The position numbers were made by a program, and so were the translations under genes. A stretch of 60,933 nt of DNA from Setomelanomma holmii. Lineage: Eukaryota; Ascomycota; Dothideomycetes; Pleosporales; Phaeosphaeriaceae. This document shows, piece by piece, positions 43,999 to 54,994 of this stretch (position 1 is its first letter; the number at the start of each line of letters is the position of its first letter). Below the pieces are notes generated by a model. It was not told the origin of the DNA and ran no database searches. It saw only the letters and a program-made list of their open reading frames with translations. The stretch covers positions 2,633 through 63,565 of the forward strand of contig ML978303.1 of assembly GCA_010015745.1 (NCBI GenBank), written 5' to 3'.

Positions 43999-46900
43999 CT
44001 AATCCGTGCACTGCGCCGCGCCCTTGGACGTCTTGGTGGTGAACTGCGTCACCGTGGAAGTGACTTTCTGCGTGGCCACCTTCGTGCTTGGATCTGCAGT
44101 GACTGTCTGTGTTAAAACTCCACCGCCAAGCGTCACGGTTTCGAATTTAGTGCTCGTGCTCACAGGAAGTGTCGTCTTGATCGTCGAAGTAACATCAGAT
44201 GACTTTGTGATGTAAACGGTCTGCTGGTCCGCCACAAGCGTTTGAGTTGTCGTCTTCGTCTTGAAGCTGCTAATCGTGACTGCCTCGGCCGTGACCGTGG
44301 AAAGGGACTCTTTGATCGCATAGCTGGTTGAGTACACTGTGCTTGTTGATGCCTTTAGAGTTGTCGTCTTGCCGACATGCGGGGTTGAAGTAAGAGTCAT
44401 GTAGACTGTGGCCCCGGCTTGCGCGGATGTTCGAGTAGCTACCACCGAAGTTATGGTAAGGGTACTCGTAAGGCCATCTAGAGACGTGGTTTTTGTGGCT
44501 CCGATCGTGCTTTGTGTGACGTATGCGGTCGAGCCGGGCTGAGTCTGGGTCGATGTCTTCACAAAGCTCGTCAGAGTAGTAGTGAGAGTCAGAGTTGTTG
44601 TGCTTCCAGGTGCGCGAGGAATGACTGCGCCTCGGCGGACCAATTTCGCAGAGTCAGTGGGGATACACGTGAGCGTAATTCTGGATTTCTTAGTCGTTGT
44701 CTTGAAAGAAGTTACCGTGACTGAGATGGAGCTTTGAGCTTTGGCTATGCTCCTCTTCGTACTTATTGGCTCAAGCGATATAGTGGTCTTGATCGTGGTT
44801 GAGGATCCCTTAGGAGTGATGGAGCTTGTGATGTAGACTGTCGATTCCTCGCTCTGAGTAACTGTTGCTGCCTTTGGCGACGAAGTGGAGAGTACGGTGA
44901 GCGTGGTAGTTCCTTGGACAGTTTCTGTTTCTGCAGGTTTGGTTGTCACTCCGAAACTGGTACTGGTGGCCTTGATCACGCTGGTCTTCGTTGCCGGACC
45001 AGGCGTAACTGTGAGTCCATTGTCTTGCGTCACTACATGAGTCGATGTCGATGTAACATCTGGGGATGTTGTGGAGATCGTCAGGGTAGCCTTCTGAGTA
45101 CTTGTCTTGGTGACGTCCGCCTCGGAAATCGTGAGGGTCTGCGTGAGCTTGAGGAAAATAGTCGAAGTGACATTAGGCGCAGAGTAGAGCGTGCTTGCCG
45201 TCAGCTTGGCGGTGAAAGTTGACGTGGTGTATGCTGTGACAATCGGGACGCTGCTTGACAATGTACTGGAAGAGGAGGACTTGACTGACGAGCTTGGAGA
45301 AAGCGTCGCGCTAACAGTAGATGAGCTTAGCGTCGAGGACACCGAGCTGCAGGTCTGGGCAGAGCCGATGCCTACCGTAAATGGCTGCGTGTCGACGTGA
45401 TCGAAGTCGATGAAGCTAGTCGAGGCAAAGAAATTGCCCAGTTGGTACTGAACGACATCCCCATCAGAAAGCTGTTTGGAAAAGCTCGCTCGAGTGCAGG
45501 TGCTCGATCCGGGTCCATAATTATGATACTCGCCGTACTGTACACCATCCGTCTGAGGTGAAGACTTGCTCCACTGGTTCCAGCCTGCCGGGCTGATCAT
45601 CGAGTCGAAGTAGCAGTTCACATATGCAACACGTGAAAAGCTGTTTCAGGGCCGCCCAAGCCCAACGTTGGTGAAAGGTCCGGTGCCAGCAGCGGGCTTG
45701 AGAGTACACTGATCGAACACGAAGCATGCACTTGTAGTATTGGTGGCACGCTTAGACGCCGTGATGCTGATGCCGTCCTCGTTGGGAGATATCGTTGAGT
45801 CTAGGAAGTATCCCGACCCAGCTCCGTAGATAAAATCGACGTTGCCTTCGATGTATGTTTTGAATATGAACAGATTTCCTGAAATGCTGAGCGTGTCTTG
45901 ATTCCCGTATATTTGGCAGCTGCAGAGTGCAGCAAACTTGCTGCTCTTGACGGCGAAAGCGAGCGAGGCAATATCCTGCTGTGTTTCGTTATTGTTTCGA
46001 AAGTTGATGTTGAACGCATGGAAGTAGTTGCCAGTAGCATAAACCGTTACACCGTCGGTGTTGCTACCCGTGGTTGCTTGGGTGTCACTGCCGCGGCTGA
46101 ATTGAATCGTGACCTGGTTCTGAGCATAGTCATCGGTTGCGCTAGAATAGCCCTGGAAAATGGTGTGGCCGGACTTGTTGACAATCAGCTGCTCCGTGTA
46201 GACACCAGGGTAGATGAAAATAGTCGCATTGGTCTTGCTGGAGGTAGGCGCAGCATCAAGAGCAGCTTGAATCGTGCCGTAAGTGGTAACACTGGTGATG
46301 GGTGTTTTCGACACGATGAGAGCACCGCTTGGAGGGGCTGTACCATTGAATACGGATGTCCCATTAACGGTAATGTTGGTCGGAATAATAACAACGACTG
46401 CTGGTTGCGGAGTGACGATGGAGTTCCAATAGGTCATATCGATCCACTCAGTAGAGTCCATGACAGCGGACAGTGGGTAAATGTCCGAAGTCAAAAGTGT
46501 TGCATTTCCGAATGACTGACGCGCCGCAGCATTGTTCTCCCAGTTCGAAGGTCCAACGTTGTTGTACTCCGCGAAAGTGATATGATCTGTTCGTGGATCG
46601 GTAGCCGACCGGGATGATGGTGCTGTCAATATAGGAGTTCTTGACAACCACCAATGCATATTGAGAATAGGGCCGACCCAGGTATACCTCGTTCGTTAGG
46701 TCGGTTCCAGCATTAGGTGCAGCAGTGAACAGACATTGGTCGAAGATATAACCTCCGACTGCCGTGGAAGAAGCGCGGCTTTGGGCCGTCATTGCCGAGC
46801 CAGACCGTTTGGCTCCGATGGTGCAGCCTTTGAAGTATGCTTTCGAGTAGCCCTAGATGAAGTCGATGGCACCTCCGATATAGCAAGACTCATAATACTG

Positions 46901-49900
46901 GTAACCATTCGTGGCGCCAGTCAGCAGAGTGTCCTGCCAGCCATCAAACGAACAGCCATAGAAGGCAATGTCGTTGCCATAAACTGAAGCTGCAAGTGTC
47001 ACGTAACTAGACGTAGAACCATCAAGGTTGTCCGAATTGATCATGTTGATGTTGTAGAGGCTGATTCTGTTTGAGGCAGTGGCGAGTGTAGCCGTCTCTG
47101 CGTCGGATTGTCCGGTGGGCAGAGGAGAGACCGAAAGACCACAAGCAAATGTGATGGTCACAGCATTATCCTTATAGGATTGCCCAGGATTGCCGCTGGT
47201 ATACCCGATGATGCGAATAGCTCCAGGCCGATTGATTGATGGAATTTGCTCGTTATAAGAGCCTGTGTACAAGAAGATGGTCTGATTGGTCGAGTCTTTA
47301 GGCAGTGACGCAAGAGCCGCCGTAAGATTGGTGAAGCTGGCGTTGTGGCTTCCATCAAGAGCGACTGTTACGGCGCCTTGGGGAGGAGCACTCCCACTAT
47401 CTGGATGAGCGTTGACCGTGGCTGTAGCTAGGGGAAGTGAACTGGTACTGGTTGCTGAGCCGGTTGTCGTACCGTTGGTCGCATCTCCTGATGTGCCACT
47501 CGTAGAAGGTGAGCTTGTCGAAGGGTCAGTGAGACTATAAGATGGGATGGCATTGTAGGTGGTCATGTCGAGCCATGTGGTATCACCAATCCAAGCCGCG
47601 AGCTCATACTTTGCCGCCTGAGCCGCAGTCAAGTTGCTAGCGAAGCTTGCACGCTGGGTCGTGGCTTGCCATGAACCCGGACCAGTATTGTTGTATTCTC
47701 CAAAGAGGACTCCGGACGTCTGGGGAGCGCTGGTTGACCACACCGACCACACCGACCACCCGGCGTCTTTGATATGCTTGTCGATGTAGGAGTTCATGTA
47801 TACAGCAATCGAGTATTGCGAGTATGGTCGGCCGAAGTAGCTCAAGCCATACGTGCTACCATAGGTGTAGCTGTAAGTGACCATGCAAGAGTCAAATACG
47901 TATCCACCGACGGCATCTGCAGTGGCCCGAGAATGCGCTGCAATGCATGCGCCAGGTGTGTTGCTGACGACCATACATTGATGGAAGTAAGCCGTGGAAA
48001 AGCCCCATACGAAGTCGACGCTTCCCTCGATATAGCAGTTGCTAAACACCTCCGTACCCTTGTTCGCGAGCAGTGTGTCCTGGAAGCCGATGAATGAACA
48101 ACCATATGCAGCGATATTTGCTCCATAGAAGTCCGCAGCCAAGGCAGCAGTGTTCGTCGTTTGAGGATAGGTGTGGACAAAATCAATGTTGTATATTGCG
48201 AGACCTGAGTTGTCGCTAGTCTTCTTCGAGTATATGACGGGTGTTTGCTCGTTCTGGCCAAGGTTCGTCAATCGACCGCTAAAGAACTCAATGCGAACCT
48301 GGTTCTGCGTGTAGTCGTTTGTAAAACTGGTAGCGCCAACTAGCGTTACCTTGCCTTTGCGTGTGATCGACAACTGCTCGACGTACGTACCCGCACCGAC
48401 CCGGATGGTATACGGGTTGCTATCATTCGGCAAAGCATTGGTAGCTGCACATTGCCAAACTCGCAAGGTCCAGGATTTTTCAACACAATGAGAGTGCCAG
48501 AGGGTGCTACGGCAGAGCAGGTGGATGTGGCAGGCACTGAGGTAGTGGTTACCGAGCTGAGGATAGTCAGGCTGGAAGTTCCCTGTGTTGTTATGAGGGC
48601 TGTTGAGTTGGACGACAAGATCGCCGAAGGGGATGCGGTGTTGGTAAAGCTGCTAGAGGCAGATGGCGAGAGGAGCGAGGATGAAGCACTGAACAAGCTG
48701 GAGGACTCAGTGGCCACCGAAGATGAAGATAGCGCTAACGAAGTACCACTTGCGCTTGTCGATGCAATCGAGGAAGCCGCGGACGAGGAAGCAGGTGCGG
48801 AGAAGGCATACAAAGCCAGCTGCGAGGCATCCGAGCTTTGCAGTGCAGATAGCACAGTCTGGTCGAGCCAGGTGACTGAGCTGCTCGCGTACTCAGAGAA
48901 AGCATTGGCATATATCTTGTCGACGGTGAATTGAGAAACCTGATCGGCATTGAAAGCAATGTCGTAGCTAGGGCGAGTTGCGGCATTCTTGGCGTAAGAG
49001 CCTGCACCAGAGTTCATGAACTCGCCGTAGACTGATGAGTATGTAGCGGCCAAGGAGTGAAACCCACTCGTCGAGATCAGGTTACCCAGCGCGGTGTTCC
49101 TGTAGATGGCTACAGCACCAGCACCATTGTTGGGTGCCGTCAGGAAGACACCAGAGGTGGTGCCTCCTGGCTTCTGCTGAACCGAGCAGCTATCAATCAC
49201 AACGGAAGAGTTGGAGAAGATGGTGCCCACGTTTGCCCCCTTGCTGAAGACGATGCTGCCGCCTGATGTCAGCGGCACAATGGTTGAAATGTACACGTAT
49301 ATAGTCGGAACGTTGTAGAAGATCCTGCCGGCTCCCTCAATATACGAGTTGGCGAAGAAGGCAAGTCCATACGACGCTGACACCGCAGTGATTCCGGGCG
49401 ATACGATGGAGCATCCGTAGAAAGCAATGTTGTTACCCCTGAGTGAGACGACAACTGCTGCAGTTCCTTCGGACGTTGTAGCTGTTGATGAAGTTGAGGT
49501 TACGTAGAGTGACGCCTTTTGCTTGGCTAGTCCGTATGGTCAGGGCTGCCGATGAAGCCGCGATTGTGACCTGATTCTGTGACCAGTCGGCAGCGGCCGA
49601 CCCCGTTGCTCCAATAATTGTGACTGTAGCTGTACCCGGAACCGTCACGGCTTCAGAGTATGTTCCCGAGAGGACCATAACAGTGGGTATGCCGCTGATT
49701 TGGGCTGCGTTCACGGCAGCGTTGATGGCGGTGAATTGTCCTGAGCCATCAGCCGCGACGGTAATGGCGGATCGAGGACCCGCCGCAGATGCTGAAGTTG
49801 CCACCGACAGAGTCGAGGACTTTGATGAGCCATTTGATGATGTGGTAGCTAATCCTGAAGACGTGGGTGTGACCCCTGAGGATGTGGTCGCGATACTCGA

Positions 49901-49954
49901 GTCGCTCTGAGCGGAGGCAAGCCCAAGCAGGGCAGCAACTATCAAAGACCGCAT
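43999..49954 (-). pseudogene. Giant protein with four pectin-methylesterase-like domains and Thr/Ser-rich tail, decayed
   Basis: One former gene of about 1,980 codons without visible introns. It opens with a signal peptide (MRSLIVAALLGLASAQ) and a Ser/Thr linker. Four CE8-type beta-helix domains follow: about 49800-48950, 48480-47560, 47370-46440 and 46340-45420, separated by Ser/Thr linkers. A 450-residue Thr/Ser tail repeats T-V-Y-[IMV]-T units. Domains 2-4 carry the esterase motifs QDTL, VDFVWG/IDFI/VDFIYG and GRPYSQ. Domain 1 keeps the fold (FYGCSI, SYIEGAGRIFYN) but lacks both QDTL and the catalytic Asp motif. Lesions: frameshifts near 49440, 48450 and 46620, TAG at 46853-46855 (Trp of FIWG) and TGA at 45646-45648 (Trp of GRPW). 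CE8 enzymes remove methyl groups from pectin. The tail has no GPI signal; it was probably secreted. Confidence 0.85.
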
Positions 49955-51867
49955 AGCGAGTGACGATCGACTGGAAACAACGACAACGGAGGAGAATAGA
50001 AGAGAAGCACTGCGACTTTTATTAATACTTGAGCCTGGAGACTCACACACCGAAAGCCTCGTGAACTTCGGCCTGGGTCCGGCACTTACCTGACGAGATG
50101 GAAGGTAAATGACTCGTCGCATCGTGACAGCCTAGACAAGATAGCTCGTAGATCTGCCGTTCCCAAAACGTGCCCTGGTATCAAACCCTGGTAATCGATG
50201 GTGGCCGGGATATGTATTGAACGGGACGAAGATAACCAGTAAGATTTTGGAGCTGGCTACAACCCACACACTGCTGCGGAATGGTACGACAACACGAAAA
50301 GTCGAAGAACCATTGGCGTTCGAAGCCGCAAAAGATTGTCGGCTGGTGTGATGCTCGGCCGCGCGAGCAAATCTTCGGTCATGACTCCAGGGTTCTTACA
50401 ATCAATTTTTGGAGCAAATGGCAAACCCACTATGAGAGGCTGGATGCTCGTCATGGAAGCCATCAGTCCCTGGTCGAGTTTCGAGAGGCTAGCTAAGTGC
50501 TCAGAACGAGCACCAGCATGATGTGCCGTCCACGCCATTCAAGCATCGGACTGTGATTGCAAAAGACGACTGCATGATATCTCCATCTGAGTAAAGTTCG
50601 TCTGTCAAGCGAGTACGAGGCTTGAACCAAGGAGAGATAAGGATGACTTGCGCGGGTATGTCGCGCGTCTTGGTAGTCGCTTGGTGGAAATGTAGTGGAC
50701 GTGGCGTTGCCCTTACCGGACTTGGAACGTCTGGGAGATTCGCGTTGCAAGGGGCTGAATGTGTTCGCGCTGGTGTTGACAAGGTGTCGTACCACGAGTG
50801 CATATCCACTCAGATCGGGCTTCCCGTTGTTCTGGGTGTCGGAACGTCTACGTGTGTGGGCAAGTGTGAAGTTGCGGGCGGGACTGACGTTGGAAAAGCT
50901 TGGTCCTGGCGCTCGGTACACAAGTGCGCTCACGGCGTTCCAGGGATGAGGACGCCGCGTTAGTTCTTCGTTGTGGACAGGAAGAGATTTTCCTCCAATT
51001 ACGACTTGGGACGACCTCAAGTAGCGACCAAATGCGTGAACAATGGACGCCAAAGCCGAAAAAACGGCCGCGAACTAGAGCTAGTGCAATTGATAGCAGC
51101 GCGGTCGCGGTATCGGTCGGTGTCATTCATGGAGACAGGCGCAGGCGACGTCCGGACCGGAAGAACGTTGAGCTGAGCGTAAAGGCGCGACGTTGGAGAG
51201 ACTGTCCGGAGGAATACTGGAAAGAACATGGTTGACCACACTGGTGCTGTAGCTGTGGTGGGAAGTCGCCGATACGAGTAATGCTTGCCACACGATTCAG
51301 GAGTGAATGCTCCGAGAGCTTGCGCTTGCACCGTTCCTGCGCCGCGCTAACTCAGGAACAAGCGTTTATTTTTTGTCTCTCAGACACCTCTTTCTAGGCG
51401 CGGCGAGATATCGGCGGACTTCGATGCTTCACCAAGCTACCACATATCGCAAGCGAGGCTCGCCCAGAACGCTACAGGGTCGAGGGCTGCCAGTCTTCAG
51501 CAGTCTGGTGATGTTCGAAAACTCGCGGCCCACTCAACCAAGCACTGTCTAGCTGACGAGGGCGAATGAACGATGAAATTTTCAAGTATGTCTAGACGCA
51601 CGAGTACAAAGACACCGCTTCTTTGCGACTCTATCATTGAGACACTGGAACCTTTGGCAGAATGCATTGTTGAGACAGCGCGAAGGCATACGCGCAATTG
51701 TAGAGTGCTGATTGCATGCAGAAAATATGAGCTTGTGACTTTGCTAACCTGAATGTTTGCTCTCAAAGGTGCATGAGCAATCCCAGCGAAGTTCCTCAAG
51801 AGCTGGGTAATGTGGCACTTGTGTAATGACAGGCACTGTTTACAAAACTTGCCAAGTATACACGAGC
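49955..51867. other. 1.9-kb region without a supported gene
   Basis: Includes the promoter of the esterase gene (an AT-rich TATTAATAAAA on the minus strand near 50020-50030). Open frames occur on both strands at 50257-50538, 50493-51331 and 50622-51235, overlapping one another; none has a recognisable domain and I could not splice them into a known protein. A decayed or very divergent gene is possible. Confidence 0.35.
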
Positions 51868-52648
51868 TCAAAAAGGCGTGTAGCCTTTGCCGCCGACAAA
51901 AGTCTGCTGCCATGGACCTTGCTCTTTCCCTTCAGCCAGCTCAACGTAATGCTTTCCATGCGCCTCCCCATTGATGTCGGCGTACGCAGCCGACCCATCC
52001 TCCTTACGCTCGTCAGCGTAGTAGAACCTGTGATGTGTTAGTCACGACAAGTCCCAAGGTCTCGGAGACCTACTTGAAGCCTTGCGATGCGTATGCCGCG
52101 GCTGCGGACTGTATCATGTGGGCCGTTGCAGATTTGCCCACACCGAGGCTCATGAGTGGGGCGATGATAGTGTTCGTGTTCAGCACATTGCCGGTATAGA
52201 TGAATGTCTTCCCAGCGGATTCTGGCAGCTGACTGAAAGCAAGTGCGGCTTGCTGTGCAGCTGCAAAGACACTGATTGTATTGATGTTCAAATCCTTGAC
52301 AAAGTCTGCCAGGGAAAGAGAGAAAGAGTTGTTGGGCTCGTTAGGAGTTGCGGCACCAGCTTGGGGGACGTCAGCACGAAACGCTTGATTCGAGAGATCA
52401 TGCTCACCGTTGTAGACAACAACACTAGGGAGACCCAGCTGATCCTTCACTTGGGCGAAGAGCTCTGGGATGGAAGATGGGTTTGACAAGTCGACTTGCA
52501 GGTTGACCTGGTCTGAAGGACTGTCCTTGTTCTTCACACTCCTGGAAGCAAGTGCGACTTTGTACCCTCGCGCGGCAAAGGCACGAGAGACATGCTGGCC
52601 AACATTAGGACCTGCACCCAGGATCAGGACTACAGGATGTTTCGACAT
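51868..52648 (-). CDS. SDR-like NAD(P)-binding protein lacking the catalytic Tyr
   Basis: Exons 52648-52074 and 52027-51868 join in frame to 244 aa across a 46-bp intron with a GTGACTAACAC branch region. The N terminus has the Rossmann motif VLILGAGPNVGQHVSRAF, then VALASRSVK and LQVDLSNPSSIPELF. In the place of the SDR YxxxK motif it has MSLGVGKSATAHM: the Lys is present but the Tyr position is Leu. The C terminus (YYADERKEDG..HYVELAEGKEQGPW) is typical of a fungal group of short-chain dehydrogenase relatives. It may bind NAD(P) without ordinary reductase activity. It is divergent from the epimerase gene 650 bp away. Confidence 0.88.
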
Positions 52649-53298
52649 GATGTTGTGAAGTTGGGGTTCGCAGTGTAAGAACTATCCTCGGATAGGAATG
52701 AGGCCCTCATTACTGCCTGGGCGCGAAGCTTGACATATACACCGCCGATTGACCTTGCATCAAGGCGTCTGCTTGGATTTACAAGCATACCGCTACTCGG
52801 ATAACTGCTTTCCGCTGCGACCGAAAGCCGTCTTATCTGCGGTCGCACACCAAACGAGAAGCAAGCCTCGCAGTAGCCAGGGGTCGATGGACGTCTATCC
52901 CCACATTAGTCATCTAAAAAGCATGTTACAAAGAAGAGGTGCTCGCGACATGGCACTTGTTTCGCTGAACAATATTTGCTTGACCTGCTTGATGAGAGAA
53001 GTACTACAGGGCTGTTGTTAGATGTAGTTTAGCCCCATCAGGCACCCCGCACTCTCCCCCATGTGGCTGACAAACGATGACGAATAGATGGTCACGGGCC
53101 TGGAAGACCCGCCACCCAACAGTAATGTGAATAGCGATGCTCCTGACAAATGATAGCAAGGAGCGTGGTATGGTCGTAACTAAAGAAGAGATGCATAAAG
53201 TTCCATAGGTATTGGTTTGTTTCTTGAGAAAGATCAAGCTGGAACGAAGCACTCAGAATTTATCGGAAACAGTCCCCTGTCTCGATTTAAGTCGCGCA
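52649..53298. promoter_or_regulatory. Divergent promoter between SDR and epimerase genes
   Basis: 650 bp between two head-to-head intact dehydrogenase-type genes. A TATATG box on the minus strand lies at about 52735, roughly 90 bp before the SDR ATG. No gene within. The arrangement allows shared regulation, which is inference. Confidence 0.45.
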
Positions 53299-54723
53299 AT
53301 GGCCGTTAATATCCTCATCACCGGAGCTGGTGGCTACATGTACGTTTAGTGATCGTCGCATATCCATTTCTTGGTGCTGAGTGCCAATAGTGGAGGTTCC
53401 ATCGTAGCAGACTTGCTGGCCAACAAGAACCCCTTCCTCAACGACGCACACATCATTGCTGCTGTCAGATCGCAAGAACATGTCGAAGCTTGGGCAAAGT
53501 TGGGTACCGATGCCATCCAAGTAGACTTGACCGACGAAGAAGCCGTCGCCAACACTGTTCTTCGACACAAAGGTACACAGGTGGCGCAGCTGGGCCCTGA
53601 CATCGCTGATACTTGCACAGTCAACGTCATTGTTCACACCGCAAGCTCCATCAATTGGGACCTTGCCAAGAACCTGATCAGTGCCCTTGCTCGATGGCGG
53701 GGAAAAAGTGGACAAGAAACATACTTTATCCATGTATGTACCACCACTACTCATTCTGCAGATGCTGTGACTGACCAGAGATACAGACGTCAGGAACGGG
53801 TGCATTCTCTCCCAATACTGGTTGGCCGTCTGGTGACTTCAACGACACGGATGATGTTTTCGGAACCGAGAAGCGACTTGCAGACTCATTCCCGCTTCGG
53901 CAGACTGATGTGAATGTCATCGAACATGCTAAAGCAGTTGGAGTAATAAGCTTTATTGTCGTTCCGTCCATAGTTTGTAGGTGCAATGCGGTTCGAGGCG
54001 CTGTATCGTGCTCACGTCTGAAGCTTTTTTAACAATTCCACAGATGGTAGAGGTACGGGACCGTGGAATCAACTCTCCGTTGTCCTTCCACAATACATCT
54101 CCGCCGCCATCACTCAGAAGGCTGTATACAAGTTTTCCGAGAACACGGTACGGCCCAATTTCTCCAGCTCTCCGCATCCTCGTGCCACACGTCGATTATG
54201 AGCTGTAGATCCATGCTAAGTCTGCGCAGAAGATATCAGCTGTTCACGTTTCAGACCTTACCGCGCTTTATAGTCGCGTTATCGAAGCGATTCTTGAAGG
54301 CAAAGAGATCGAAAGAGGAGAACGTGGCTACTATTTCGGCATCGCGCATAACCTCTATTGGCACGATGTGGCAGCCAAGCTGGCCACAATCATGAAAGCC
54401 CGTGGCCTCGTATCGAGCGGCGAGCCACGAGTTTGGACTGATGCTGCCGAAGCTGCCGAGCCTCTGGGCGTGCCCGCTGCGTTTGTGCAAGCACTCTGGA
54501 ATTCAGGGTAAGCTAACTTCGGAATAACTCGAGAAGAACTTGGGCTGATGCGAAGTACAGGGACAACATTATCACACACAACGAAGATAGAATCGGATGG
54601 AAGCCGACTTGGACAAGCGAGAGGTTTTACGAGCACATTAATGAGGAAATGGAAGCTGTTGTCGAGCTGGGTCAGGCGAAAAGTAGTCTCATCAAGTCGT
54701 TGCATGCCGCGGCGAGGGGCTAA
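53299..54723 (+). CDS. NAD-dependent epimerase/dehydratase family protein
   Basis: Six exons, 53299-53339, 53391-53733, 53787-53976, 54044-54147, 54209-54507 and 54561-54723, join in frame to 379 aa. The dinucleotide motif ITGAGGYIGGSIVADLL is split by intron 1. VNVIVHTASSINWD and FIHTSGTGAFSPNT follow. Next are FIVVPSIVYGRGTGPWNQLS over intron 3, KISAVHVSDLTALYSRVIEA, GYYFGIAHNLYWHDVAAKL and the C-terminal GDNIITHNEDRIGWKPTWT, as in atypical extended SDRs of fungi. Each intron is GT..AG with a plausible branch site. The classical YxxxK motif is not obvious. Substrate unknown. Likely cytosolic. Confidence 0.9.
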
Positions 54724-54994
54724 GCATCGTCCTAGTTCAATACATAGTCGCTCTTTATGCGTGCGCTGTGGTATGCAGGAAGGCGACGTCATAGAAGCGA
54801 AGCTAGAGAATATACAGCCTTTCCGGATCCGAGTCAAGCCCCCGGATCCTTCTGACAAGCTCAAGCCAAGGCAGTCAAGGCATTGCTTATCCCACTGGTT
54901 TCCGCTGCTTGTGTTCACTTCAAAAACGAGTCCTGGATGAATGCGACAACGTCTCATGCCGTACAGCAGCAAGTCTCCGTTCACAACCACAGCA
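54724..54994. other. Short intergenic promoter of the monooxygenase gene
   Basis: No gene seen. An in-frame upstream ATG at 54941 would add 18 residues; the downstream ATG at 54995 directly precedes the Rossmann strand and is preferred. Confidence 0.4.

Noticed and set aside
48452..48934. Acidic plus-strand open frame inside the esterase gene
   Set aside because: Mirror of a Ser-rich linker (Ser codons read as Glu/Asp/Ala on the other strand); not a gene.
50257..51331. Several overlapping open frames on both strands
   Set aside because: None has a domain, codon bias or splice structure I can support; listed only as an unannotated region.
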